The notes below the pieces were generated by a model that worked only from the letters and a program-made list of their open reading frames with translations, did not search any database and was not told the origin of the DNA. Positions 51,293 to 61,148 of a stretch of DNA of 64,000 nt are shown here, piece by piece. The DNA is from an uncultured Clostridia bacterium. Its GTDB lineage: Bacteria > Bacillota > Clostridia > Oscillospirales > Butyricicoccaceae. Each line of letters starts with the position of its first letter. The stretch's first letter is position 1. The stretch spans positions 1 through 64,000 of the forward strand of contig CALWJQ010000032.1 of assembly GCA_944381055.1 (NCBI GenBank). Reading direction: 5' to 3'. The translations under genes and the position numbers were made by a program.

Positions 51293-54200
51293 TTACAGCC
51301 CCATTGCCTCGAACAAGTCCAGCTGATTGCTCTTGGGCAAACCACCCAGCGCGCCGACCCGCTCGAGGGTTTCGGCGACGGCGCGGCTGCACTTGTCACA
51401 GCGCAGAATCATGTCTTCCATGGACATAAAGGGCCCCTTTTTGCGTTCATCGACAATGCTCTGCGCGGCCGACTCGCCCACGCCCGGCAGCGAAGTCAGC
51501 GGCGGAACGAGCGTTTTGCCGTCAATGGTAAAGCCGCTGACGTCGCTGTGGTAAACATCCAGCGGCGCAAAGGCAAATCCGCGCTTGTAAAATTCATGGC
51601 ATACCTCGAGCGTAATGAGCATGTCTTCTTCCACGGCCGAACGCTTGTCCTGCCGGCGCAGCGCATGGTATTTGTCGACGACGGCGGCGTCGCCGCGCGT
51701 CATCAGCTCGGCGTCAAACGCGCCGGCGCGAATGGAAAAGTACGCGCTGTAAAACTCCATGGGCCGGTGGACCTTGAACCACGCAATGCGGTAGGCCATC
51801 ATGACGTAGGCGACGGCGTGCGCGCGCGGAAACATGTACTGGATTTTTTTGCACGACCCGATGTACCATTCGGGCAGGCCGTGCGCCCGCATTTCTTCTT
51901 CCCACTCGGGCTTAAGGCCCTTGCCCTTGCGGACGCTTTCGGATATGGTAAACGAAAGCTTGGGCGCCAGCCCCATCTGCATCAGCTTGATAGTAATGTC
52001 GTCACGCACGCAGATGACGTCTTTCAGCGTGCCCAGTCCCGACGTCACGACGTCTTTGGCGTTGTTGAGCCAGACGTCGGTGCCGTGCGACAGTCCGGAT
52101 ATACGCAGCAGCTCGTCAAAGGTGGTCGGTTTGGTGTCTTCCAGCATCCCGCGGACAAACTTGGTGCCGAACTCGGGAATGGCCGCCGCTCCACTGAAAT
52201 GCCCCAAAATGTCGTCGCCCTCGATCCCGAGCGGCTCGAGCGAAGTAAAGAGCTTCATGGTCTCGGGGTCGTCGAGCGGTACCTGCCGCGGATCAAAGCC
52301 GGACAGATCATGCAGCTTGCGGATCATGGTCGGGTCGTCGTGCCCCAGCAGATCCAGCTTGAGAAGGTTGTCATGAATGGAATGGTAGTCAAAGTGCGTT
52401 GTGATGATGTCCGAGTTTGGGTCGTCGGCCGGGTGCTGTACGGGACAGAACTCGTAAATGCTGCGCCCCTGCGGCACAACAATCAGGCCGCCCGGGTGCT
52501 GCCCTGTCGTGCGCTTGATGCCGGTGCAGCCCTGCACCAGGCGGTTAATTTCGGCGTTTCCTGCCGTTTTTCCGCGCTCTTCCAGGTATTTTTTCACAAA
52601 GCCATAGGCTGTTTTTTCCTTGACCGTGCCAATGGTGCCGGCCTTGTACACATTGCCTTCGCCAAACAGCTCAATGGTATCCCGGTGGGCCTGCAGCTGG
52701 TATTCGCCGGAAAAGTTCAGGTCAATGTCCGGCGCCTTGTCCCCTTCAAACCCGAGAAAGGTGGCAAAGGGAATGTTAAAGCCGTCTTTGACCATTTTGG
52801 CGCCGCAGTGCGGACAATTTTTGTCCGGCATGTCTACGCCGCAGGCATATTCGACACCGTCGTAAAACTCGGAATAACGACAGGACGGGCAGCGATAATG
52901 CGGCTGCAATGCATTGACCTCGGTAATTCCGGTCAGATATGCGACAAAAGACGAGCCGACCGAACCGCGCGACCCGACCAGATAGCCCGCAGCCAATGAT
53001 TTGGCGACCAGCTTCTGCGCGATGATGTACATGACGTCAAACCCGTGCTTGATAATCGATCCCAGTTCCTGCTCGAGGCGATCAGCGACGATCTGCGGCA
53101 GCTTTCCGTCAAACTCATACAGTTCGGCGGCGCGGCGGCGCGACATGCCCTCGATTTCCTGCGCGGAATTTTCGACCGACGGCGGATAGGTGCCGTCGGG
53201 CACCGGCTGGATTTCGTCGCACATCACGGCAATTTTATTCGTGTTGGTGACGACGACCTCAAAAGCGCGATCCGCGCCCAGGTAAGAGAACTCGGCCAGC
53301 ATTTCGTCCGTCGTTTTAAAGTACAGCGGCGGCTGGTTGGACGCGTCTTCAAACCCTTTCCCGGCCATCAGGATTTCGCGGAAAATGGCGTCGCCGGGCT
53401 CTAAAAAGTGTACGTCGCCGGTCGCGCAGACCGGGATGCCCAGCGCATCGCCCAGTTTCAGGATCGTGCGGTTGAAATCGCGCAGCTGTTCTTCGTCGCG
53501 CGCCATGCCGTTTTGCAGCATGAACCGGTTGTTCCCCAGGGGCTGAATCTCAAGAAAGTCAAACCGGCGCGCCAGTTTGACCAAATCGCCCCACGGTTTG
53601 CCCTCGACGACGGCGCTGAACAGCTGCCCGGCTTCGCACGCCGAACCGATAATCAGGTTTTCGCGGTTTTCGAGCAGCAGGCTTAAAGGGATGATGGGAA
53701 CTTTTTTATAGTGGCGCAGGTGCGCCAGCGAAATCAGTTCATACAGTGTGCGCAGGCCGGCCATGTTGCGTACCAGGACAATCGTATGCCAGGCGCGTTC
53801 CCGTTTCTGGCGGACACCGCCGCCTTCCCGGATTCCCGCCAGCACGTCGTTGATTTCGCCGATTTTATGGACGCCGTGCTGTTCCAGTTTTTCGCACAGG
53901 CGGAAATAAATTTTGGCCAGCACTTCGGTGTCTTCGTCAGCGCGGTGATGTTCAAAGGTGAATCCGAAATATTCGGCCACAACGTTGAGCCTGTGCTTTT
54001 TGAGTTCCGGAAGCAGCACGCGCGACAATTCCACCGTATCAATCGAACAGAAGCTGCGCTCGATCCCCATTTTTTCACAGGCTGCCCGGATAAACGAAAC
54101 ATCGAAATCGGCATTGTGCGCGCACAGCGGGCGGTCGCCGCAAAACTCTAGAAAGCGCGGCAGCACCTCTTCAATCGGCGGCGCGTTTTGCACCATCTCG

Positions 54201-55636
54201 TTGGTGATGCCGGTCAGATTGGTGATCTCGGCTGAAATGACGCCGCGCGGCTTGACATGTGTGTGAAAGCGCTCGCGGATCTCGCCGCCCTGCACCAGCA
54301 CGGCAGCCACTTCGATGATTTCACATTCCGACGGTTTGAGTCCCGTGGTTTCCAGATCAAACACAATCACTTCACCGTCGAGCGCAGCGTCCGTGTATCC
54401 CCTGACCGCCCCGCCTTTTGCGGTGTCGTCGGTGCAGTAAGCTTCGACCCCGTACAGGACTTTGATCTCCTTGCCGTCCTTTTTCAGGGCTTTGGCCGCT
54501 TTCATCGCTTCCGGGTATGCCTGCGCGACGCCGTGATCGGTGATTGCCATTGCCGGATGCCCCATGGACGCAGCCAGGTTTAGGGCTGAGCCCGCATCCC
54601 CGATGGCGTCCATCGACGACATATTGGTGTGCAGATGCAGCTCCACACGCTTTTGAGGCGCATTGTCCGTGCGCACCTTTTTTTCTCCTTTGAGGATGCA
54701 GGTCGGCGTCAGGATAACATCCTTTTCAAACTGGTTATAGCTGGCAACCCCCTGTACGATAATGCTCATGCCTTTTTTCAGGGCCTTATCCAGCGGCGCG
54801 GCCTCTTCGTCCGGCAGAACCTTCGTCACGCGCAGCGATCCTGTCCCGTCATAAATGTCGACCGTGATGACGGTCTTCCCTTTTCCGCCCAGTTTGCGGA
54901 CATCTTTATAAAAAATCGTACCGTTCACCGTGGTTTTTCCGGTGTCCACCGCCACTTCGGACAACGGGATCTGCACCCGCGACACCGGACGGCCGTAAAT
55001 GACGTTTTCATCGTTGGACGGCGGGACAAACTTTTCGGCAGGCGCCGCTTTTCTGCGTTCAAACGTCCGGGGCTTTGGCTTATCCGGAACGCGCTGCGGC
55101 GCCGCGGACGCACCGCGGCCCCATTCTTCACTGATGCGTTTAAGCTCCGCCGTCCTGCGCTCTTCATACCCGTCTGCCGACGCAACACCGCAGATATTCA
55201 AACGCACCGGCAGCCCGGTCATCTGCCGGGCCGCCGTTTCCAACTCGGCTTGCAGCGCTTCCACCCGGAAACGCCAGTCGGATTCTATCTCGACCCGCAT
55301 GACGCCGCCCTGGGCGCTCAACACAGCATTTTCAAATGCCAGCGCCAACGACGGATAGCGCGCCGAAAACTGCGCACGCAGGTATTCCAGTGCGTCGCCG
55401 TCCAGTTCGCGCAGTGCATACCCCGGGATCAGTTCGGCGCGTTCAAGCGCATAAGCCGTGCAAATGGCCCGTGACGCCTCTTCCAGCGCCTCGCCAGGCA
55501 ACAGGCAGTCCGAATGCAGGCGCACCGACAGCGCACAGCGCTGTTCATCGACGGCACAGCCGACGACGGCGCACTGCCACAGCCTGTCTGCGCCCGCCGC
55601 CCGGGGCGTCAGTTCCGCCAAAGTGACCCTGCTCAT
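51293..55636 (-). CDS. polC: DNA polymerase III alpha subunit, PolC type
   Basis: A 1447-aa Gram-positive replicative polymerase. An N-terminal domain and OB-fold precede a PHP domain (VELHLHTNMSSMDAI, about residue 331), into which the 3'-5' proofreading exonuclease is inserted (IVFDLETTGLKPSECEIIEV, about 425). A zinc knuckle CPSCRYSEFYDG...CPHCG, then the palm with PDIDLNFSGEYQ and a GKTAGNAEINRLVQG region, complete it. Last gene of the isoprenoid/lipid operon; overlaps ispG by 4 nt. Confidence 0.98.
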   Translation of the reverse strand: MSRVTLAELTPRAAGADRLWQCAVVGCAVDEQRCALSVRLHSDCLLPGEALEEASRAICTAYALERAELIPGYALRELDGDALEYLRAQFSARYPSLALAFENAVLSAQGGVMRVEIESDWRFRVEALQAELETAARQMTGLPVRLNICGVASADGYEERRTAELKRISEEWGRGASAAPQRVPDKPKPRTFERRKAAPAEKFVPPSNDENVIYGRPVSRVQIPLSEVAVDTGKTTVNGTIFYKDVRKLGGKGKTVITVDIYDGTGSLRVTKVLPDEEAAPLDKALKKGMSIIVQGVASYNQFEKDVILTPTCILKGEKKVRTDNAPQKRVELHLHTNMSSMDAIGDAGSALNLAASMGHPAMAITDHGVAQAYPEAMKAAKALKKDGKEIKVLYGVEAYCTDDTAKGGAVRGYTDAALDGEVIVFDLETTGLKPSECEIIEVAAVLVQGGEIRERFHTHVKPRGVISAEITNLTGITNEMVQNAPPIEEVLPRFLEFCGDRPLCAHNADFDVSFIRAACEKMGIERSFCSIDTVELSRVLLPELKKHRLNVVAEYFGFTFEHHRADEDTEVLAKIYFRLCEKLEQHGVHKIGEINDVLAGIREGGGVRQKRERAWHTIVLVRNMAGLRTLYELISLAHLRHYKKVPIIPLSLLLENRENLIIGSACEAGQLFSAVVEGKPWGDLVKLARRFDFLEIQPLGNNRFMLQNGMARDEEQLRDFNRTILKLGDALGIPVCATGDVHFLEPGDAIFREILMAGKGFEDASNQPPLYFKTTDEMLAEFSYLGADRAFEVVVTNTNKIAVMCDEIQPVPDGTYPPSVENSAQEIEGMSRRRAAELYEFDGKLPQIVADRLEQELGSIIKHGFDVMYIIAQKLVAKSLAAGYLVGSRGSVGSSFVAYLTGITEVNALQPHYRCPSCRYSEFYDGVEYACGVDMPDKNCPHCGAKMVKDGFNIPFATFLGFEGDKAPDIDLNFSGEYQLQAHRDTIELFGEGNVYKAGTIGTVKEKTAYGFVKKYLEERGKTAGNAEINRLVQGCTGIKRTTGQHPGGLIVVPQGRSIYEFCPVQHPADDPNSDIITTHFDYHSIHDNLLKLDLLGHDDPTMIRKLHDLSGFDPRQVPLDDPETMKLFTSLEPLGIEGDDILGHFSGAAAIPEFGTKFVRGMLEDTKPTTFDELLRISGLSHGTDVWLNNAKDVVTSGLGTLKDVICVRDDITIKLMQMGLAPKLSFTISESVRKGKGLKPEWEEEMRAHGLPEWYIGSCKKIQYMFPRAHAVAYVMMAYRIAWFKVHRPMEFYSAYFSIRAGAFDAELMTRGDAAVVDKYHALRRQDKRSAVEEDMLITLEVCHEFYKRGFAFAPLDVYHSDVSGFTIDGKTLVPPLTSLPGVGESAAQSIVDERKKGPFMSMEDMILRCDKCSRAVAETLERVGALGGLPKSNQLDLFEAMGL

Positions 55637-56685
55637 ATCTCTTCTCCCGTCATTTTACGCACCTCGTCGATCAGTGCGTCAAACAGCTCTGCTTCAGGAA
55701 CCTTGCTGATGATCTCACCCTTACGGAACAGCAGGCCCTCCCCGCGTCCGCCGGCGATGCCCAGGTCGGCTTCACGCGCTTCGCCGGGCCCGTTGACGGC
55801 GCAGCCCATGACGGCGACGGTCAGGCGGGATCGGACACCCGCCAGACGCTGTTCCACACGCTCGGCCAGAGGGATCAAATCAACCTGCGTACGGCCGCAT
55901 GTCGGGCACGAAACCACCGTGACGCCACCCGTGTGCAGATCCAACGCTTTCAAAATATCGCGGGCTGCTTCGACCTCGCGCACCGGATCCGCCGTCAACG
56001 ATACGCGCAGCGTGTCGCCGATGCCGTCCGCCAGCAAAGCGCCAAACGCTGCCGCTGACTTGAGGGTGCCCATATGTACCGTGCCTGCCTCAGTGACGCC
56101 CAGGTGCAGCGGGTAACCGCACCGCCGGCTCATCAGCCGGTAGGCTTCAATGGTTTTAAAAACACTGGACGCTTTCAGAGAAACGCAAATGTCAGTAAAC
56201 CCGCAGTCTTCCAGCATCTGAATATTGCGCTGCGCGCTCCGGCACAGCGCTTCCGGCGTAACGCCCAACTCCTCGCGGATGTCACGGTCAATCGAACCGC
56301 CGTTGACGCCCACGCGAATGGGAATCCCCCGCTCCCGGCAGGCGTCGGCCACCGCCTTTACCCGATCCTGTCCGCCGATGTTTCCCGGGTTGATGCGGAT
56401 CTTGTGTACGCCCTGCCGGCAGCATTCCAGCGCCAGGCGGTAGTCAAAGTGGATATCTGCAACGATCGGAATGGGCGAACGGCGCGCGATGACGCCGATG
56501 GCCTGCGCGGCTTCCCAGTCCGGCACGGCCAGCCGGACAATCTGGCAGCCCGCCTGCGCCAGCGCCTCAATCTGCCCGAGCGAACGCGCCGTATCACGCG
56601 TATCGGTATTGCACATGGACTGAATGACAATGGGCGCGCCGCCGCCGACGGGTACGCCGCCCACCATAATCTTCCTGGCGCTCAT
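55633..56685 (-). CDS. ispG: 4-hydroxy-3-methylbut-2-enyl-diphosphate synthase
   Basis: A 350-aa Fe-S enzyme converting MEcPP to HMBPP. The start MSARKIMVGGVPVGGGAPIVIQSM and ADIHFDYRLAL, RINPGNIG, and cluster cysteines in SCPTCGRTQ and GCAVNGPGEA are diagnostic. It lies between rseP and polC. Together with dxr, ispD and ispF this window holds four of the MEP-pathway steps. Confidence 0.97.
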   Translation of the reverse strand: MSARKIMVGGVPVGGGAPIVIQSMCNTDTRDTARSLGQIEALAQAGCQIVRLAVPDWEAAQAIGVIARRSPIPIVADIHFDYRLALECCRQGVHKIRINPGNIGGQDRVKAVADACRERGIPIRVGVNGGSIDRDIREELGVTPEALCRSAQRNIQMLEDCGFTDICVSLKASSVFKTIEAYRLMSRRCGYPLHLGVTEAGTVHMGTLKSAAAFGALLADGIGDTLRVSLTADPVREVEAARDILKALDLHTGGVTVVSCPTCGRTQVDLIPLAERVEQRLAGVRSRLTVAVMGCAVNGPGEAREADLGIAGGRGEGLLFRKGEIISKVPEAELFDALIDEVRKMTGEEI

Positions 56686-56688
56686 GGC

Positions 56689-57768
56689 CTATGCACCTGC
56701 CCCTGTAATAAGATTGACAATGTCATTATAGGTTACGAAGACGAACAGGCCCAGGATAAACAGCATCCCGACCAGCTGCACCGCGCCCTCATGCTCCGGC
56801 TTGATGGGTTTTCCGCGAACCAGCTCGATGAGCAGGAACAGCAGCTTTCCGCCGTCCAGCCCGGGGATGGGCAGCAGGTTGACGACCGCCAGGTTGACCG
56901 AAAGGAAGGCCACAAAATACCAGACGTCCGCCCACGAGCTCTGCACGCGCTCGGACAGTTCGTTGGTGATGCCCACCGTCCCCATCATATTGTCGGCGCT
57001 GACCTGCCCGCTGACCAGCATCCCGAGGCTTTTGTAGGTGGTCTGCAAAAAACTGAGACAGCTGTTCCACGCCGTCCCCAGCCGTTCGGGCAGCGTCAGG
57101 GCCCGGGCCCCGAACAGCAGGCCGAACTTGAGCTGCCCGCCGCTGCTTTCATCGGGGATGCTTTTGCTCAGCATCAGGTTTTCCAGCGTGACCTGCCGCC
57201 CGTCTCGTTCGACGACAAAAGTATAGGGCTTTCCCTGCCCCAGCTCCAGCGCATTAACCACATCACTGTAAATAAAAATGTGAAAGTCATTGATGCGGAC
57301 AATTTCGTCGCCTTCCTGCAAGCCGCCTTCGCCCGAATACGCAAACCCGTCCATAAAACCGCTCAGTTCCGGGACGATAATGGCTGCGGTCGGCAGCATG
57401 ACGAGCATCAGGACCAGCAGCGCGCTCAGCAGGTTCATCAGCGACCCCGCAGCGCTGATGCAGAAACGCTTCCACAATTTGGCGTGCATAAAGCTGCCCT
57501 CGGTGTCCTCAAAACTTTCGGCCGGTTCATGCCCCGCCGGCGTTTCGATGACCGTGGTGTCCTCGCCTTTCATGGCGACATACCCACCCAGCGGGATACA
57601 GCGGATGGCGTAGACCGTTTCTCCCACCTGTTTTTTGAGCAGCGCAGGGCCGAAGCCGATCGAAAACTGGTAAACCGTCACGCCAGTCAGCTTGGCAACC
57701 GTAAAATGCCCCAGTTCATGGATAAAAACAATCAGGCCAAAAATCAAAATTGCGATGACAATACTCAT
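56689..57768 (-). CDS. rseP: RseP-type intramembrane zinc metalloprotease (S2P)
   Basis: A 359-aa site-2 protease with four membrane segments. HELGHF (residues 18-23) gives the zinc ligands, a single PDZ domain fills about 150-235, and NLLPIPGLDGG near 298 holds the third ligand Asp. It would cut anti-sigma factors or signal-peptide remnants in the membrane. It is 2 nt from dxr and 3 nt from ispG. The ECF anti-sigma protein encoded at 48761 is a possible substrate, by analogy only. Confidence 0.96.
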   Translation of the reverse strand: MSIVIAILIFGLIVFIHELGHFTVAKLTGVTVYQFSIGFGPALLKKQVGETVYAIRCIPLGGYVAMKGEDTTVIETPAGHEPAESFEDTEGSFMHAKLWKRFCISAAGSLMNLLSALLVLMLVMLPTAAIIVPELSGFMDGFAYSGEGGLQEGDEIVRINDFHIFIYSDVVNALELGQGKPYTFVVERDGRQVTLENLMLSKSIPDESSGGQLKFGLLFGARALTLPERLGTAWNSCLSFLQTTYKSLGMLVSGQVSADNMMGTVGITNELSERVQSSWADVWYFVAFLSVNLAVVNLLPIPGLDGGKLLFLLIELVRGKPIKPEHEGAVQLVGMLFILGLFVFVTYNDIVNLITGAGA

Positions 57769-57770
57769 CT

Positions 57771-58928
57771 TTAACCGTCTTCACCTCGCTGCGCCGCCGC
57801 GCGCACAAACGCGCGCGCCCATCGGTCGCTTTCAAAAATATTCTGTACATCCGGCGACGGCTGATAGACCGCGTTTTCAACGGCAGCCGACGCCAGACGC
57901 GCAATATCGCAATACCCGATCTCATTCCGCAGAAACAGCGCCACCGCTTCTTCATTGGCGCCGTTGAGGACGGCGCCCAGATTGCCGCCGCGGCGCAAAA
58001 CGTCTTCGCACAGCGGCAGTGCCGGAAAATTTTCGCGGTCCGGCGGGTAAAAGCTCCAATTCATCGGCAATGTAAAGTCAATCTGCTTGCGCATCGGCCC
58101 CCGCCGCTCCGGCCACGTCAGCGCCAGCTGAATGGGCAGGCGCATGTCAGGCGGCGAACAGATGGCAGCCACCGTACCGTCGCAGAACTCCGCCATCGAA
58201 TGGACGACGCTTTCCCGATGGACGGCGACGTCAATCCGTTCGGCCGGGATGTCGAACAGCCAGCGCGCTTCGATGATTTCAAAGCCTTTATTCATCATGG
58301 TCGACGAATCAATCGTGATCTTGGCCCCCATGCTCCAGCTCGGGTGGCGGAGCGCCTGTTCCGGCGTGACGTCTTCCAGCTGTGTACGCGTTTTCCCGAA
58401 AAACGGCCCGCCCGACGCCGTCAGGATCAGCCGGGCAACCTCGCGCGGCTGTCCGCAGCGCAGCGCCTGAAAAATGGCCGAATGTTCGGAATCAACAGGC
58501 AAAATCCGGGCCTTGCATTTCCTTGCCTCGGCCATCACCAGCGCACCGCCGCATACCAGCGATTCCTTGTTAGCCAGGGCCAGCGTCTTCCCCGCCCGCA
58601 CAGCGGCCAGAGTCGGCCGCAGGCCCGCGATGCCGACCGCTGCATTGATCACCAAATCCGCCTGTTCCATCGCGGCGACAGCACACACGGCATCTGCGCC
58701 CGCCATCACCCGGATGGGGGTGTCAGCCAACGCCGCTTTAAGTTTTGCGGCTTCATTTTCATCGGCCAAAACAGCGTACTGCGGGCGGAACTCACGCGCC
58801 TGCCGTTCAAGCAGCACGGCATTGCGGCCGGCTGCCAGCGCACAGACCGCAAAGCCGCCTTCACGGATGACTTCCAGGGTCTGTGTGCCGATGGATCCTG
58901 TCGATCCAATGACGGAAACTGTCTTCAT
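57771..58928 (-). CDS. dxr: 1-deoxy-D-xylulose-5-phosphate reductoisomerase
   Basis: A 385-aa enzyme, normal length. NADPH loop GSTGSIGTQTLEVIRE (residues 8-23), LANKESLVCGGALV, DSEHSAIFQ and ASGGPFFG are present. It makes MEP from DXP, the first committed step of the MEP pathway. Confidence 0.97.
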   Translation of the reverse strand: MKTVSVIGSTGSIGTQTLEVIREGGFAVCALAAGRNAVLLERQAREFRPQYAVLADENEAAKLKAALADTPIRVMAGADAVCAVAAMEQADLVINAAVGIAGLRPTLAAVRAGKTLALANKESLVCGGALVMAEARKCKARILPVDSEHSAIFQALRCGQPREVARLILTASGGPFFGKTRTQLEDVTPEQALRHPSWSMGAKITIDSSTMMNKGFEIIEARWLFDIPAERIDVAVHRESVVHSMAEFCDGTVAAICSPPDMRLPIQLALTWPERRGPMRKQIDFTLPMNWSFYPPDRENFPALPLCEDVLRRGGNLGAVLNGANEEAVALFLRNEIGYCDIARLASAAVENAVYQPSPDVQNIFESDRWARAFVRAAAQRGEDG

Positions 58929-58942
58929 ATCGGTGCTCCAAA

Positions 58943-59755
58943 TTATATTATGCCGGTGAAGGCCAGCATTATTTCAAAAAACGGTGCGGTAAATAAAACG
59001 CTGTCAAAGCGGTCAAGCACTCCGCCGTGCCCGGGAAAAAGCCTGCCAAAGTCTTTGATCCCGCAGCTGCGTTTGATGAGAGACATTGACAGATCGCCGC
59101 ACTGCCCTACGGCCGCACCGATCACGCCGCCGACAGCCAGAAGGATGTAATCGGGGCTCGCCCCGAACTGATGCTGCATGACGAAGCCGAAAACCAGCAT
59201 CCCCACAAGGCTGCCCAGCAGCCCGCCGACCGCGCCCTCAACTGTCTTTTTGGGGCTGACATGAGGCGCCAGCTTGTGTTTTCCGAACAGCATACCGGCA
59301 AAATAAGCGGCGCTGTCGCTGCACCAGGCTGCGATGCAGGGCATCAAAATCAGCTGACGGCCCATTTCATTGGCCGTCAGAATCCGCAGCGCGGCAGACA
59401 GCAGGAACGGGATGGCAAAAGCGCCGAAAAAGCCTTCCGCCACCTGCGAAAAACCCAGCCTCTTATAGTCAAAAACCGCCCACCCCAGGCTGACGCACAC
59501 ATAGCCGAACACACCGGCCATCAATGCCTGGAAGCCTCCGTAAACTGTCAGCAGGGGAACTGCGGCGGCAAAGGCGCACGACACCCATAACAGGGGGTGC
59601 CGTTTCAGCACGCCCGTCGCGCCCAGCATCTCATATGCCGCAATGGCGCACAAAAGACAAAACGCAACAACTGCCGCCACCGGGGGCAGCAGATAGATGA
59701 CGACAAATAACGCAACGATCGCCACAAGGGCAGTGATTAGCCTTGTTTTCATCAT
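58943..59755 (-). CDS. cdsA: phosphatidate cytidylyltransferase
   Basis: A 271-aa membrane enzyme with about eight membrane segments. The family signature LIKRSCGIKDFGRLFPGHGG-DRFDS is near residue 225. It makes CDP-diacylglycerol for phospholipid synthesis. The start ATG at 59755 overlaps the uppS stop by 4 nt (ATGA); ATG one codon later is an alternative. Confidence 0.96.
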   Translation of the reverse strand: MMKTRLITALVAIVALFVVIYLLPPVAAVVAFCLLCAIAAYEMLGATGVLKRHPLLWVSCAFAAAVPLLTVYGGFQALMAGVFGYVCVSLGWAVFDYKRLGFSQVAEGFFGAFAIPFLLSAALRILTANEMGRQLILMPCIAAWCSDSAAYFAGMLFGKHKLAPHVSPKKTVEGAVGGLLGSLVGMLVFGFVMQHQFGASPDYILLAVGGVIGAAVGQCGDLSMSLIKRSCGIKDFGRLFPGHGGVLDRFDSVLFTAPFFEIMLAFTGII

Positions 59756-60501
59756 ACACCCCCAAAGCGCCGTTTGCGGTGCTGATATTCTGCAATGGCC
59801 GCGCGGATTTCCTTTTCGCCAAAATCCGGCCACAGCACATCGCTGAAAACGAATTCAGTATATGCAAGCTGCCACAGCAGAAAGTTTGAAAACCGCTGTT
59901 CGCCGCCCGGTCTGATCAGCAGATCCGGATCAGGCACCCCGGCAGAATACAGCCGGCTTTCCACCATTTCCCCGGTGATATCTGACGCGTGCAGCTTTCC
60001 TTTTTCACAGTCTTCAGCGAGCAGCCGGCAGGCGCGCGTCAGCTCATCCCGCCCGCCGTAATTGAGGCAGACGTTCACGCGCATTCCGGTGGTGGTTTCA
60101 GATATCTTTTCTGTCTCGGCGATTAGCTTGCGCAGTTCAGGGCTGAACGGCGTCAAATCGCCGAAAAAGTACAGGCGAATGTTTTTTTCCTGCATCTCGC
60201 GTACGGACTCGTGCAGGTATTTGTCCAAAAGCCGCATAATGGCCGACACTTCTTCAGCCGGACGCTTCCAGTTTTCTGTGGAAAAAGCGTATACCGTCAA
60301 CACTTCGACGCCCAGCCGGGCCAGCGTGTCCGCCGCCCGGCGGAACGCCTCGCTGCCCGCCGAATGGCCGGCCTGCCGCGGCAGCCCGCGCCTTTGTGCC
60401 CAGCGTCCGTTTCCGTCCATGATAATGGCCACATGGCGCGGAATATGATTCAAATCGATGTCATCGTCCGCCTTTTGCTTTTTCTTGCCAAACCAGGCCA
60501 C
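59752..60501 (-). CDS. uppS: undecaprenyl diphosphate synthase
   Basis: A 249-aa cis-prenyltransferase. IIMDGNGRWAQRRGLPRQAG, YAFSTENWKRP, and DLLIRPGGEQRFSNFLLWQ are the hallmarks. It builds the C55 lipid carrier for cell-wall synthesis. I prefer GTG at 60501, 8 nt after AAAGGGG; the open frame extends to 60615, but those residues are not conserved. A 7-bp hairpin lies in the gap to frr (60536-60555). Confidence 0.94.
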   Translation of the reverse strand: MAWFGKKKQKADDDIDLNHIPRHVAIIMDGNGRWAQRRGLPRQAGHSAGSEAFRRAADTLARLGVEVLTVYAFSTENWKRPAEEVSAIMRLLDKYLHESVREMQEKNIRLYFFGDLTPFSPELRKLIAETEKISETTTGMRVNVCLNYGGRDELTRACRLLAEDCEKGKLHASDITGEMVESRLYSAGVPDPDLLIRPGGEQRFSNFLLWQLAYTEFVFSDVLWPDFGEKEIRAAIAEYQHRKRRFGGV

Positions 60502-60535
60502 CTGCACAACCCCTTTGCTCAGTGATATAGTTGAA

Positions 60536-60555
60536 GGCGGCGTATTACCGCCGCC
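60536..60555. other. short hairpin between frr and uppS
   Basis: GGCGGCG (60536-60542) pairs with CGCCGCC (60549-60555), loop TATTAC. No T run follows on the minus strand, so it is more likely an mRNA structure than a terminator. Confidence 0.4.
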
Positions 60556-60566
60556 CCGTGGACTGA

Positions 60567-61121
60567 TCAGATTTCCATGAGTTCCTTTTCCTTGCGGGCG
60601 ATTTCGCTGTCGCACTCTTTGCAGAACTTGTCGGTCAGATCCTGCATGTCTTTTTCCAGCATCTTCAAATCGTCCTCAGTCACCTCGGACTTCTTTTTCA
60701 TGTCTTTGAACTTGTCGATGGCGTCGCGGCGGATATTGCGCATGGCAACCTTGCTGTCTTCGCCCTGCTTGCGCACGCCCTTGATCAGCTCTTTACGGCG
60801 TTCCTCGGTCAGCTGAGGGAACACCAGACGGATCACCTTGCCGTCGTTTTGCGGGTTGATGCCGATGTCCGACGCCTGAATGGCCTTTTCAATGGTCTTC
60901 AGGGCGCTTGCGTCCCACGGCTGGATGGCCAGGACGCGCGGCTCGGGCGACGAAATGGACGCCAGCTGGTTGACCGGCATGCTCGAACCGAAATACTCGA
61001 CCGACAGTTTGTCCAGCACGGCCGGGTTGGCGCGCCCGGCGCGGATCGTTGTGAGTTCATGCTTGAGAACGTCCAGGGTTTTCTGCATTTTTTCCTGATA
61101 GGGGGTGCAAAGCTGATTCAT
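60567..61121 (-). CDS. frr: ribosome recycling factor
   Basis: A 184-aa protein of the standard RRF length. The N-terminal LKHELTTIRAGRANPAVLDKL, IQPWDASALKTIEKAI and C-terminal DKFKDMKKKSEVTEDD are typical. It splits post-termination ribosomes with EF-G. AGGAGGAATCGTC is the ribosome binding site; pyrH lies 27 nt upstream. Confidence 0.98.
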   Translation of the reverse strand: MNQLCTPYQEKMQKTLDVLKHELTTIRAGRANPAVLDKLSVEYFGSSMPVNQLASISSPEPRVLAIQPWDASALKTIEKAIQASDIGINPQNDGKVIRLVFPQLTEERRKELIKGVRKQGEDSKVAMRNIRRDAIDKFKDMKKKSEVTEDDLKMLEKDMQDLTDKFCKECDSEIARKEKELMEI

Positions 61122-61148
61122 GACGATTCCTCCTATGTAAGTAAAGTT

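Noticed and set aside
51009-51326. 105-aa plus-strand frame in the AT-rich spacer
   Set aside because: It overlaps polC and the small membrane gene antisense, has no ribosome binding site, and no family features.
51548-52999. 483-aa plus-strand open frame inside polC
   Set aside because: Antisense shadow of polC. Composition is typical of reversed G+C-rich coding sequence.
56074-57774. 566-aa plus-strand open frame across ispG and rseP
   Set aside because: It is entirely antisense to two well-identified genes and has no domain signature.
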